From: CAYQQJ01 sp964419935
GTDB lineage: Bacteria > Pseudomonadota > Gammaproteobacteria > Pseudomonadales > Cellvibrionaceae
Assembly: GCA_964419935.1 (NCBI GenBank)
Contig: CAYQQJ010000040.1
Span: forward strand, 1 to 30,028
Reading direction: 5' to 3'
Length of the DNA stretch: 30,028 nucleotides
The number at the start of each line of letters is the position of its first letter. Position 1 is the first letter of the stretch. This document shows, in pieces, positions 23,442 through 30,028 of this stretch. Both the position numbers and the translations under genes were made by a program. A model generated the notes under the pieces. It saw nothing but the letters and a program-made list of their open reading frames with translations, did no database searches and was not told the DNA's origin.

Positions 23442-24818
23442 TCACGATGATTTGATGTTGCGCGCTTGCTCAACCGCATTGCCGATGTAGCTGGCCGGTG
23501 TCATGGCCTGCAGTTGGTCCTTTGCGGTTTGGGGAATATCCAATGTCTCCACAAATTCCTGCATCACAGCCTGGGTAATGGTTTGACCGCGTGTGAGGGC
23601 CTTGAGTTTTTCATAGGGTTCATCAATACCGTAGCGGCGCATTACGGTTTGGATGGGCTCTGCCATGACCTCCCAGGCTTTATCCAGATCTGCCGCAATG
23701 GCGGTTGGGTTGATTTCCAGTTTGCTGATGCCCTTCATCACCGCGGCGTAGGCGATCAGGCTGTAACCAAACCCGACACCCATGTTGCGCAAGACGGTGG
23801 AATCCGTGAGGTCGCGCTGCCAGCGCGAAATGGGCAGTTTCGCCGCCAGATGGCCGAACACCGCGTTGGCAATACCGAGATTGCCTTCCGAGTTTTCGAA
23901 ATCAATCGGGTTGACCTTGTGTGGCATGGTGGAGGAGCCCACTTCGCCGGCGATGGTTTTCTGCTTGAAATAGCCCAGGGAAATGTAGCCCCAGATGTCG
24001 CGGTTGAAGTCGATCAGGATGGTGTTGAAGCGCGCAATACCATCGAATAACTCGGCGATGTAATCGTGGGGTTCGATTTGCGTCGTGTAGGGGTTCCAGC
24101 TTAGCTCGAGGCTTTCAACAAAGGCCTGTGCGTTAGCCTGCCAATCGATCTCCGGGTAGGCGGACAGGTGGGCATTGTAGTTACCCACGGCACCGTTGAT
24201 TTTGCCGAGCAACTCAACCTTGTTGATTTGCACCAGTTGGCGTTTCAGCCGCGCGGCCACATTGGCCATTTCCTTGCCCACAGTGGTGGGGGAGGCGGTC
24301 TGCCCGTGGGTGCGGGAGAGCATCGACACATCCGCATATTGCACAGCCAGTTCTTCAATGGCCGTAATAATGGCCTGCATCTGTGGTGCAGCCACATCAT
24401 CCCGGCCGGCCTTGAGCATCAGCGCGTGAGACAGGTTGTTGATATCTTCAGACGTGCAGGCAAAGTGGACGAATTCCGTTACCTGTTCCAGCTCGCTGTT
24501 GCCTTTGATGCTCGCCTTGATGAAGTATTCAACCGCTTTGACGTCGTGGTTGGTGGTGCTCTCGATGTCCTTGATGCGCTGGGCGTCGGCTTCGCTGAAA
24601 TTGGTGAGCAGGGCATCCAGTTGGGCATTGGTCTCCGCGCTGAACGGCGGTACTTCAGTGACAGCGGGGTGGCTTGCCAGGCACTGCAACCAGCGAATTT
24701 CCACGATCACACGGCTGCGGATCAGACCATATTCACTGAAGACAGGACGCAGGGCGTCGGTTTTGTTGCCATAACGGCCATCAATAGGAGAAACGGCGGT
24801 AAGAGCTGAAAGATTCAT
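23442..24818 (-). CDS. purB: Adenylosuccinate lyase PurB
   Basis: Catalyses two steps of purine synthesis: SAICAR to AICAR and adenylosuccinate to AMP, releasing fumarate. The fumarase/lyase signature GSSTMPHKVNPIDFE, the catalytic region SRTHGQTASPTTVGKE and the STTNHDVKAVEYF stretch are visible. Length of 458 residues is that of the E. coli-type enzyme. Start ATG 24818. It lies between hflD upstream and the roxA-like gene downstream, as in E. coli (mnmA-hflD-purB) and Pseudomonas. Confidence 0.97.
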   Translation of the reverse strand: MNLSALTAVSPIDGRYGNKTDALRPVFSEYGLIRSRVIVEIRWLQCLASHPAVTEVPPFSAETNAQLDALLTNFSEADAQRIKDIESTTNHDVKAVEYFIKASIKGNSELEQVTEFVHFACTSEDINNLSHALMLKAGRDDVAAPQMQAIITAIEELAVQYADVSMLSRTHGQTASPTTVGKEMANVAARLKRQLVQINKVELLGKINGAVGNYNAHLSAYPEIDWQANAQAFVESLELSWNPYTTQIEPHDYIAELFDGIARFNTILIDFNRDIWGYISLGYFKQKTIAGEVGSSTMPHKVNPIDFENSEGNLGIANAVFGHLAAKLPISRWQRDLTDSTVLRNMGVGFGYSLIAYAAVMKGISKLEINPTAIAADLDKAWEVMAEPIQTVMRRYGIDEPYEKLKALTRGQTITQAVMQEFVETLDIPQTAKDQLQAMTPASYIGNAVEQARNIKSS

Positions 24819-24949
24819 TGCGGGGTTCCAGTACGATTTCCAGTTAAGGGATCAGTAGTTTTGGGGCGAAGAAAAGGCTGCAATCATACCTGAACAGGGC
24901 TGGGTCTGCATGAACAATGGTTGCGCGGCGGCGGAGGTAATACGCCAAT

Positions 24950-25597
24950 TTAGGAATTGTCCGCTTGTCTGGCTTCGCGCAATAGATCATGGGCGACAGC
25001 GGCAATCCGGTTGCGGGAGAACAACAGCTGCCAGCGCCGGCCGCCGGCCTGACGCCAGAGGGTGGCGGATCGAATGCAGGCCAGAAGCAGCGTTCGTACC
25101 TGATTGCTGACACGGGTTTGGTGCAGGTAGTCGTATTCCCCGGTCACCTGTATCCGGTACTGAAACTTGCTGATGGTGTCTGTGTAGATTTCGGCAACGT
25201 TGCCCACCACATTGTCGTGGGTTTCGCCAAAATGCTCCGCTTGCTGCTGGGCTTTCTCCAGGCGGGTACCCAGAATGTGGAGCATGTCTTTGCGCTTGGT
25301 GAGCTTGCTCTGCAAATGAAACACACCGAGACAGTAGCGCAGAACATCGGTGTGCGCAGGGTTGCGATGGTCGTCCAGGGTCTTGATCAGGACTTCGAGG
25401 CCGTTGATCAGGTTCCCCAGCCCGTCGAACACCGCTTCGGCGCTCGCTGGCTGCAGTTCAAAAAGGCTGTGGACCGCGGTTTCGAAATCCTGGCTATTCA
25501 GATAGCCGGTTTTGGCCAGCTGTTCTACCAGGGCGGCGGATTGAAAGACCCCCGCAAGCCCGATGGTGATATTTCTCCACGATTTTTCCAAAATCAA
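24950..25597 (-). CDS. hflD: Lysogenization regulator homologue HflD
   Basis: Member of the HflD family, named for modulating phage lambda lysogeny in E. coli, where it binds CII; its normal cellular role is unclear. Family features include GLAGVFQSAALVEQLAKTG at the N-terminus, RIQVTGEYDYL, and the C-terminal ACIRSATLWRQAGG with SRNRI. Length of 215 residues is typical. The start is TTG 25597, overlapping the mnmA stop as TTGA, which indicates translational coupling. Confidence 0.93.
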   Translation of the reverse strand: MILEKSWRNITIGLAGVFQSAALVEQLAKTGYLNSQDFETAVHSLFELQPASAEAVFDGLGNLINGLEVLIKTLDDHRNPAHTDVLRYCLGVFHLQSKLTKRKDMLHILGTRLEKAQQQAEHFGETHDNVVGNVAEIYTDTISKFQYRIQVTGEYDYLHQTRVSNQVRTLLLACIRSATLWRQAGGRRWQLLFSRNRIAAVAHDLLREARQADNS

Positions 25598-26700
25598 TCC
25601 TTTAGTGGTTCGGTTGCCTGTTCAATGACGGCGCCACCCAGGCAGATATTGCCGTTGTAAAACACCACTGATTGCCCCGGCGTCACCGCCCGTTGAGGTT
25701 CATCGAAATGTATCTTCAGCTTGTCCCCCACCTGCGTTACCGTGCACCACTGGTCGGGCTGGCGGTAGCGGGTTTTGGCGGTGCAGCGCATCTCCGCCGG
25801 CGGTTCCATCTTGTTGATCCAGTGAATCTGGCTGGCTTCCAGTCCGTGACTGAAGAGCAGGGGATGGTTAGCCCCCTGTACCACCAACAGCACGTTGCGT
25901 TGCAAATCCTTGCCGGCGACGTACCAGGGCTCCTCGCCGGCCCCGGCTACACCGCCAATACCCAGCCCCTGGCGCTGACCGATGGTGTGATACATCAGGC
26001 CGAGATGTTCTCCCATCACTTCACCTCGGTCGTTTTCGATCAGCCCCGGCTGAGCCGGCAGATACTGTTCAAGGAAGTCCTTGAAACGGCGCTCGCCAAT
26101 AAAGCAGATGCCGGTACTGTCCTTTTTGCTGTGGGTGATCAGGTTATGCTTTTCGGCCAGTTCGCGTACATAGGGTTTTTCAAGCCGCCCAATGGGGAAC
26201 AGCGTTTGGGCGAACTCGTCTTCGCCGACAGCGTGAAGAAAATAGCTTTGGTCCTTATTGGCGTCCAACCCTTTGCATAGCTGGGTGACGCCATCGCGCT
26301 GGCGGGTTTGCGCGTAGTGTCCGGTGGCGATGTAGTCCGCGCCCAGCAAGCGCGCGTATTCCAGGAACACCTTGAACTTGATTTCCCGGTTGCACAGGAT
26401 ATCGGGATTCGGCGTGCGGCCGGCTTTATATTCCGCCAGGAAATGCTCGAAAACATTATCCCAGTATTCAGCGGCGAAATTGGCGGTGTGTAGATGAATG
26501 CCCAGGGTGTCGCACACCGCCTGGGCGTCAGCCAAATCTGTTTTCGCCGTGCAGTACTCTGTACCGTCATCCTCATCCCAATTCTTCATGAACAGGCCTT
26601 CCACGCGATAGCCTTGCTGAATCAGCAACAGGGCGGAGACAGAGGAATCGACACCGCCGGACATGCCGACGATTACGTGAGGTTTTTTGGGATCAGTCAT
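25594..26700 (-). CDS. mnmA: tRNA-specific 2-thiouridylase MnmA
   Basis: Inserts sulfur at C2 of the wobble uridine (s2U34) in tRNAs for Lys, Glu and Gln. The PP-loop GMSGGVDSS is at residues 12-20; catalytic Cys103 (ILCNREIKF) and Cys199 (STGICFIGERRF) match the E. coli residues 102 and 199. The C-terminal beta-barrel is complete (GQSVVFYNGNICLGGAVI). Length of 368 residues is standard. It follows the Nudix gene by 63 nt and is coupled to hflD through the TTGA overlap. Confidence 0.97.
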   Translation of the reverse strand: MTDPKKPHVIVGMSGGVDSSVSALLLIQQGYRVEGLFMKNWDEDDGTEYCTAKTDLADAQAVCDTLGIHLHTANFAAEYWDNVFEHFLAEYKAGRTPNPDILCNREIKFKVFLEYARLLGADYIATGHYAQTRQRDGVTQLCKGLDANKDQSYFLHAVGEDEFAQTLFPIGRLEKPYVRELAEKHNLITHSKKDSTGICFIGERRFKDFLEQYLPAQPGLIENDRGEVMGEHLGLMYHTIGQRQGLGIGGVAGAGEEPWYVAGKDLQRNVLLVVQGANHPLLFSHGLEASQIHWINKMEPPAEMRCTAKTRYRQPDQWCTVTQVGDKLKIHFDEPQRAVTPGQSVVFYNGNICLGGAVIEQATEPLKD

Positions 26701-26763
26701 AGTCTTTGCAATTGCCAGCAGTCAAACGAACCTGTCCGAATCGGACGCGGTGGGGCGCACAGT

Positions 26764-27216
26764 TTAGCGATGTTGTTGGATAAGCTCCAATGGGAAACGC
26801 GGGCCGCGCCGAAAACACTCGATGTCCGCCAGCACCATGGGGCTGCGTAATTGGTGTTCCCGTGCGCGAATCTCTTCTGGCGTCAGCCACACAGCCTCCA
26901 GAATGCCTTCATCAAGCTCGGCGTCGCTATCCCGGTGCAATGGCTGCGCCACGAACGTGGTGCGCAGGTAGGTGGTGCCGTTGTGTGGCGAAGTGTATTG
27001 GCTCAGCCCGAGTATCTCACGGGGCTCCACCAGCCAGCCGGTTTCCTCCCGGGTTTCACGTACTGCGGCCTCTGCCAGGGTCTCACCGGGTTCAAGATGA
27101 CCGGCAGGTTGGTTGTAAACCTCAGCGCCGTCCGCCAACTCCCGGACCAGCAGAAACTTGCCATCCCGTTCCACCACCGTGGCCACTGTGACGTGTGGAT
27201 ACCACAAAGTATTCAT
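26764..27216 (-). CDS. nudJ: Nudix hydrolase, NudJ-like
   Basis: Nudix-box hydrolase of 150 residues with an intact catalytic motif: Gly39, Glu45, Arg53-Glu54, Glu57-Glu58 in GHLEPGETLAEAAVRETREE. The N-terminus HVTVATVVERDGKFLLVRE resembles NudJ, which in E. coli hydrolyses nucleoside tri/diphosphates and HMP-pyrophosphate. Place upstream of mnmA also matches nudJ. ATG 27216 overlaps the rluE stop by four bases (ATGA). Substrate is inferred from the family only. Confidence 0.88.
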   Translation of the reverse strand: MNTLWYPHVTVATVVERDGKFLLVRELADGAEVYNQPAGHLEPGETLAEAAVRETREETGWLVEPREILGLSQYTSPHNGTTYLRTTFVAQPLHRDSDAELDEGILEAVWLTPEEIRAREHQLRSPMVLADIECFRRGPRFPLELIQQHR

Positions 27217-27923
27217 TTGACAGTCTTCCTCGCTCGTTTTCTGGCTGGTTTGGTCGCCGCTGTTTTTCCATGCGTTGGTTTATGGACGGACTTGCTATAG
27301 CTGGATTTGCGATGTTTGGAATGGCCATTCCTGGGATTGGCACTTGTTGAGGTGCCCTTGTTAAGAACTGGCGTAGCTACAGTTTCCATCCGCCACGCCC
27401 CGGGCATCAAGTCACCCAGGGTCCAGTCTCCGATGCGTGCCCGTACCAGACGCAGCGTCGGCAAACCGACGGTTGCAGTCATTCGCCGCACCTGCCGATT
27501 GCGACCCTCGGTTATGGTGATACTGAGCCAGTGGGTTGGAATCTGTGCACGAAAACGTACCGGCGGCACCCTAGGCCAGAGATCCGGTATCCCTATGGGT
27601 TCAACCTGCGCTGGCTGGGTTTTGCCGTCCTTGAGTTCTACGCCCTGGCGGAGCTTGGCGATTGCCTCGGCGGAGGGTTCACCTTCAACTTCCACCCAGT
27701 AAGTCTTGGGCAGTTTGTGGCGGGGGTGCGAGATCTGCTGCTGTAATTTGCCGTCGTCGGTCAGTAACAGCAAGCCTTCTGAGTCTCGATCCAGGCGGCC
27801 CGCGGGGTAACAGCCTTTGCATTCGGGGGTGGAGAGAAAATCCGCCAGAGTGGCGCGGTTTTCCGTATCGGTAAACTGGCAGAGTACGTTGTAGGGCTTG
27901 TTGAAGATAATGAGTTTTGCCAT
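27213..27923 (-). CDS. rluE: 23S rRNA pseudouridine synthase RluE-like
   Basis: RsuA-branch pseudouridine synthase; E. coli RluE modifies U2457 of 23S rRNA. The catalytic aspartate is in AGRLDRDSEGLLLLT; KLIIFNKPYNVLCQF and EGRNRQVRRMTATVG are characteristic. No S4 domain, as in RluE. I choose ATG 27923 (236 residues), because the longer frame upstream reads through the icd promoter and has no homology pattern. The last 50 residues are a Lys/Arg/Ser-rich tail beyond the catalytic core. Divergent from icd and coupled to the Nudix gene. Confidence 0.9.
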   Translation of the reverse strand: MAKLIIFNKPYNVLCQFTDTENRATLADFLSTPECKGCYPAGRLDRDSEGLLLLTDDGKLQQQISHPRHKLPKTYWVEVEGEPSAEAIAKLRQGVELKDGKTQPAQVEPIGIPDLWPRVPPVRFRAQIPTHWLSITITEGRNRQVRRMTATVGLPTLRLVRARIGDWTLGDLMPGAWRMETVATPVLNKGTSTSANPRNGHSKHRKSSYSKSVHKPTHGKTAATKPARKRARKTVK

Positions 27924-28230
27924 GGAATCCGTATTCGAGTGGGTAGAGTTGCCTTGGGGGGTAGCTATTGGGCCAGCCTTACCTTTGACTGTAAAGGCTG
28001 CTATAATCGCGCCCGCTTCAAATGCCTCGGCCCGGAGCTTGTTACCTGTCTCAGCGAGCTTAACCTGCCAAGGTGCGGTCTCACGCAATGCCCGAGGGCA
28101 AGCCAGTCTTTCGACCATGTGTGTGCTTGGGCACCGGGCTCGCGAGTTCAGCGGCCGATGTCAGTGTCACCACGTGCACAGATGTGCATCCATTCCACCC
28201 AACATTTGCAACCAACAACGGAGTTTACCA
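27924..28230. promoter_or_regulatory. Divergent rluE/icd intergenic region
   Basis: A 307-bp non-coding region with the probable icd promoter on its left side. The rest is a long icd leader without a clear structure other than the short dyad TGCACAGATGTGCA near 28180. No stop codon interrupts the icd frame here, but codon content does not look like protein. Confidence 0.5.
27974..28007 (+). promoter_or_regulatory. Probable icd promoter with overlapping dyad
   Basis: An extended -10, TGCTATAAT (TATAAT at 28002-28007), has a weak -35 TTACCT 17 bp upstream (27979-27984). An imperfect dyad CAGCCTTAC (27974-27982)/GTAAAGGCTG (27991-28000) covers the -35 and spacer, suggesting an operator. The leader to the icd start is about 220 nt. 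Confidence 0.55.
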
Positions 28231-29484
28231 ATGGGATATCAACACATCCAGGTCCCGGCAAACGGTGAAAAAATCACCGTTAACAAAGACCTCTCCCTGA
28301 ACGTTCCCAATCATCCGATTATCCCTTTTATCGAAGGTGATGGTATCGGTGTCGACATTACACCGGTTATGAGAAAAGTGACCGATGCCGCCGTCGAAAA
28401 AGCCTATGGTTCAGAGAAGGGTATCGCCTGGATGGAAGTTTACTGCGGCGAGAAAGCGGCAGAGACCTATGACGGTGACTGGTTTCCCGCGGAAACTCTG
28501 GAGGCCATCAAAGAATATGTGGTTGGCATCAAAGGGCCTTTGACTACCCCGGTGGGCAAGGGTTTCCGTTCGTTGAACGTGGCTTTGCGCCAGGAAATGG
28601 ACCTGTACGTGTGTCAACGGCCAGTGCGCTGGTTCACCGGCGTACCCAGCCCGGTGAAAGAGCCGAATAAGGTGAACATGGTTATCTTCCGTGAAAACTC
28701 GGAAGACATCTACGCCGGTATCGAGTGGCAAGCCGGGACCGATGAAGTCAAAAAGATCGTCAAGTTTCTGCAAGAGGAAATGGGCGTTACCAAAATCCGT
28801 TTCCCCGAGACCAGCGGTATCGGCATCAAGCCTGTATCGGAAGAGGGCACCAAGCGCCTGGTGCGCAAGGCGCTTCAGTATGCGGTCGATCAGGATCAGC
28901 CGTCAGTGACCCTGGTGCACAAAGGCAACATCATGAAGTTCACCGAAGGCGCGTTTGCCGATTGGGGATATCAGCTGGCGCGTGAAGAGTTTGGCGCTGA
29001 GTTGATTGATGGCGGCCCCTGGTGCAAGTTCAAGAACCCGAAAACCGGAAAAGACATCATCGTCAAGGACGTTATCGCTGACGCCATGCTGCAGCAGATC
29101 CTGCTGCGTCCAGAAGAATACAGCGTGATTGCCACCTTGAACCTCAATGGTGACTACCTGTCGGATGCCTTGGCTGCGCAGGTTGGTGGCATCGGTATCG
29201 CTCCGGGTGCCAACATGTCTGATGCGGTAGCGCTGTTTGAAGCCACCCACGGTACTGCCCCCAAATACGCCGGGCAGGACAAGGTTAACCCGGGTTCACT
29301 GATTCTGTCTGCGGAGATGATGTTGCGTCACATGGGCTGGAACGAGGCAGCGGACCTGATTATCAAGGCAATGGAAGGCGCTATCGGCGCGAAGACCGTT
29401 ACCTATGATTTCGAGCGCCTAATGGATAATGCTGATCTCAAGTCCTGCTCCGAATTCGGCGACGAAATGATCAAGCATATGTAA
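28231..29484 (+). CDS. icd: Isocitrate dehydrogenase (NADP) Icd
   Basis: NADP-dependent isocitrate dehydrogenase of the E. coli-like homodimeric type, giving 2-oxoglutarate and CO2 in the TCA cycle. Substrate loop RENSEDIYAGIEW contains the serine phosphorylated by AceK in E. coli; IPFIEGDGIGVD, NLNGDYLSDALAAQVGG and EATHGTAPKYAG are signatures. ATG 28231 follows ACGGAG and begins MGYQHIQVPANGEK, the same N-terminus as Pseudomonas Icd; length 417 residues. It ends at a strong bidirectional terminator. Confidence 0.97.
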   Translation: MGYQHIQVPANGEKITVNKDLSLNVPNHPIIPFIEGDGIGVDITPVMRKVTDAAVEKAYGSEKGIAWMEVYCGEKAAETYDGDWFPAETLEAIKEYVVGIKGPLTTPVGKGFRSLNVALRQEMDLYVCQRPVRWFTGVPSPVKEPNKVNMVIFRENSEDIYAGIEWQAGTDEVKKIVKFLQEEMGVTKIRFPETSGIGIKPVSEEGTKRLVRKALQYAVDQDQPSVTLVHKGNIMKFTEGAFADWGYQLAREEFGAELIDGGPWCKFKNPKTGKDIIVKDVIADAMLQQILLRPEEYSVIATLNLNGDYLSDALAAQVGGIGIAPGANMSDAVALFEATHGTAPKYAGQDKVNPGSLILSAEMMLRHMGWNEAADLIIKAMEGAIGAKTVTYDFERLMDNADLKSCSEFGDEMIKHM

Positions 29485-29519
29485 AGACTTGCTCCCAGAT
29501 TATTGGGAGTGCGTGTTAC

Positions 29520-29559
29520 AAAAAAGGCCTCTAACTCAATGGGTTGGAGGCCTTTTTTT
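29520..29559. terminator. Bidirectional terminator between icd and cspD
   Basis: Perfect 12-bp stem AAAAAAGGCCTC (29520-29531)/GAGGCCTTTTTT (29547-29558) followed by another T. The A-run on the left gives a T-run on the other strand, so it can stop both icd and the convergent cspD. A second small hairpin CTCCCA/TGGGAG (29492-29509) lies between it and the icd stop. Confidence 0.92.
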
Positions 29560-29671
29560 ATGTGTCTCAGCAGGTATGGAAAGGCCTGTTTTGAATCTGG
29601 GCGCAAATTGTTGATATTTGCCCATAGGGTAGCGCTGCTGGCGCGGGCTGCCAGCTGTCAACGCGCCAAGT

Positions 29672-29968
29672 TCAATGAGCGCCTTCGGATTCGTACTCCG
29701 CGGCTTGGTTATGCTCGGGTTCAGCCGCAGCAGTCCCGGTATCGCCTTCGCTTGTTTCGGCCTGGACTGCTGCGCGTATGTGAGTCGCGTGCAAGCCCTT
29801 GTCGCCCTGGGATACATCAAAGCTCACAGGTTGCCCTGCCTTCAATGTCCGGTAGCCTTCCATTTCGATTGCGGAGTAATGGGCGAAGATATCGTCGCCA
29901 CCTGCATCGGGCAAGATAAACCCGAAACCTTTGGCATTATTGAACCATTTGACTGTACCAGTTGGCAT
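29672..29968 (-). CDS. cspD: Cold-shock-domain protein CspD-like
   Basis: Cold-shock-domain nucleic-acid-binding protein. RNP1 is KGFGFI (residues 13-18) and RNP2 is DIFAHYS; the N-terminus PTGTVKWFNNAKGFGF is canonical. CspD in E. coli inhibits DNA replication in stationary phase, and the icd-cspD neighbourhood matches Pseudomonas, so CspD is the best assignment. Length is 98 residues against about 70-90 for the family because of an acidic, Ala/Glu-rich tail of about 28 residues. ATG 29968; AGGGAAA lies upstream on the minus strand. Promoter lies at or past the window end. Confidence 0.88.
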   Translation of the reverse strand: MPTGTVKWFNNAKGFGFILPDAGGDDIFAHYSAIEMEGYRTLKAGQPVSFDVSQGDKGLHATHIRAAVQAETSEGDTGTAAAEPEHNQAAEYESEGAH

Positions 29969-30028
29969 AATGATTTCCCTTTAATCTCTACTAATTGCCC
30001 CAACATTAGTTCCAGATATGGGGAGAAT

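Noticed and set aside
23466..24050. 194-residue open frame antisense to purB
   Set aside because: Shadow of purB; composition follows the complement of its codons and no family is recognisable.
24989..25660. 223-residue open frame antisense to hflD and the end of mnmA
   Set aside because: Spans two genuine overlapping genes on the other strand and has no protein features.
27924..28118. 65-residue N-terminal extension of rluE
   Set aside because: Reads through the icd promoter region; the pseudouridine synthase fold begins at MAKLIIFNKP.
27898..28230. N-terminal extension of icd by 111 residues
   Set aside because: Icd orthologues begin at MGYQ; the extension covers the promoter and has no homology pattern.

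Overview
The window is an ordinary chromosomal segment of a moderate-GC gammaproteobacterium. Protein sequences and gene neighbourhoods look most like the Pseudomonas/Cellvibrio side of the class: the icd, thrH, cysB, cysH (iron-sulfur APS reductase type), pilZ and purB-roxA-GNAT products all fit. A marine or Cellvibrionales-like host is my inference, not something shown directly. I see no phage, plasmid, transposase, CRISPR array, tRNA or rRNA.

Layout. (1) 1-9.9 kb, almost all + strand: the fatty-acid/cell-division cluster acpP-fabF-pabC-mltG-tmk, then rluA on the opposite strand, then holB-pilZ-tatD, a dimeric dUTPase, malate dehydrogenase and a Bcp peroxiredoxin. (2) 9.9-15 kb, accessory-looking: a GAF-AraC regulator, a yajC without its usual secD/secF partners, an alanine/glycine:cation symporter, a cN-I type 5'-nucleotidase and a universal stress protein. 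(3) 15-20.7 kb, sulfur and chorismate block: a TauE/SafE-type permease, cysB, a CPKC thioredoxin-fold protein, cysH (APS reductase), thrH and pabB. A 108-bp structured inverted-repeat element sits between the divergent cysH and thrH. (4) 20.8-30 kb: a long minus-strand run (rluE, nudJ-like, mnmA, hflD, purB, roxA-like, GNAT fusion, Rieske ferredoxin), then the divergent icd and a convergent cspD separated by a strong two-way terminator.

How the genes work together. The first block supplies acyl carrier protein and condensing enzyme, folate precursor (PabC, with PabB 18 kb away), peptidoglycan chain termination (MltG), dTMP supply (Tmk, dUTPase) and the replicase clamp loader (HolB). The third block is assimilatory sulfate reduction with its regulator. 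The fourth is mostly RNA modification (RluE, MnmA, RoxA on ribosomal protein), purine synthesis and the TCA enzyme Icd.

No new multi-gene system is evident. The points most worth a second look are the perfect 29-bp inverted-repeat element at 18338-18445, two perfect 17-bp direct repeats at 20-bp period just downstream of the AraC-type gene (the geometry of AraC-family operators), the solitary yajC, and several leader or intergenic hairpins (acpP-fabF, pilZ-tatD, mdh, icd). All motif positions were read by eye; nothing was searched against a database.
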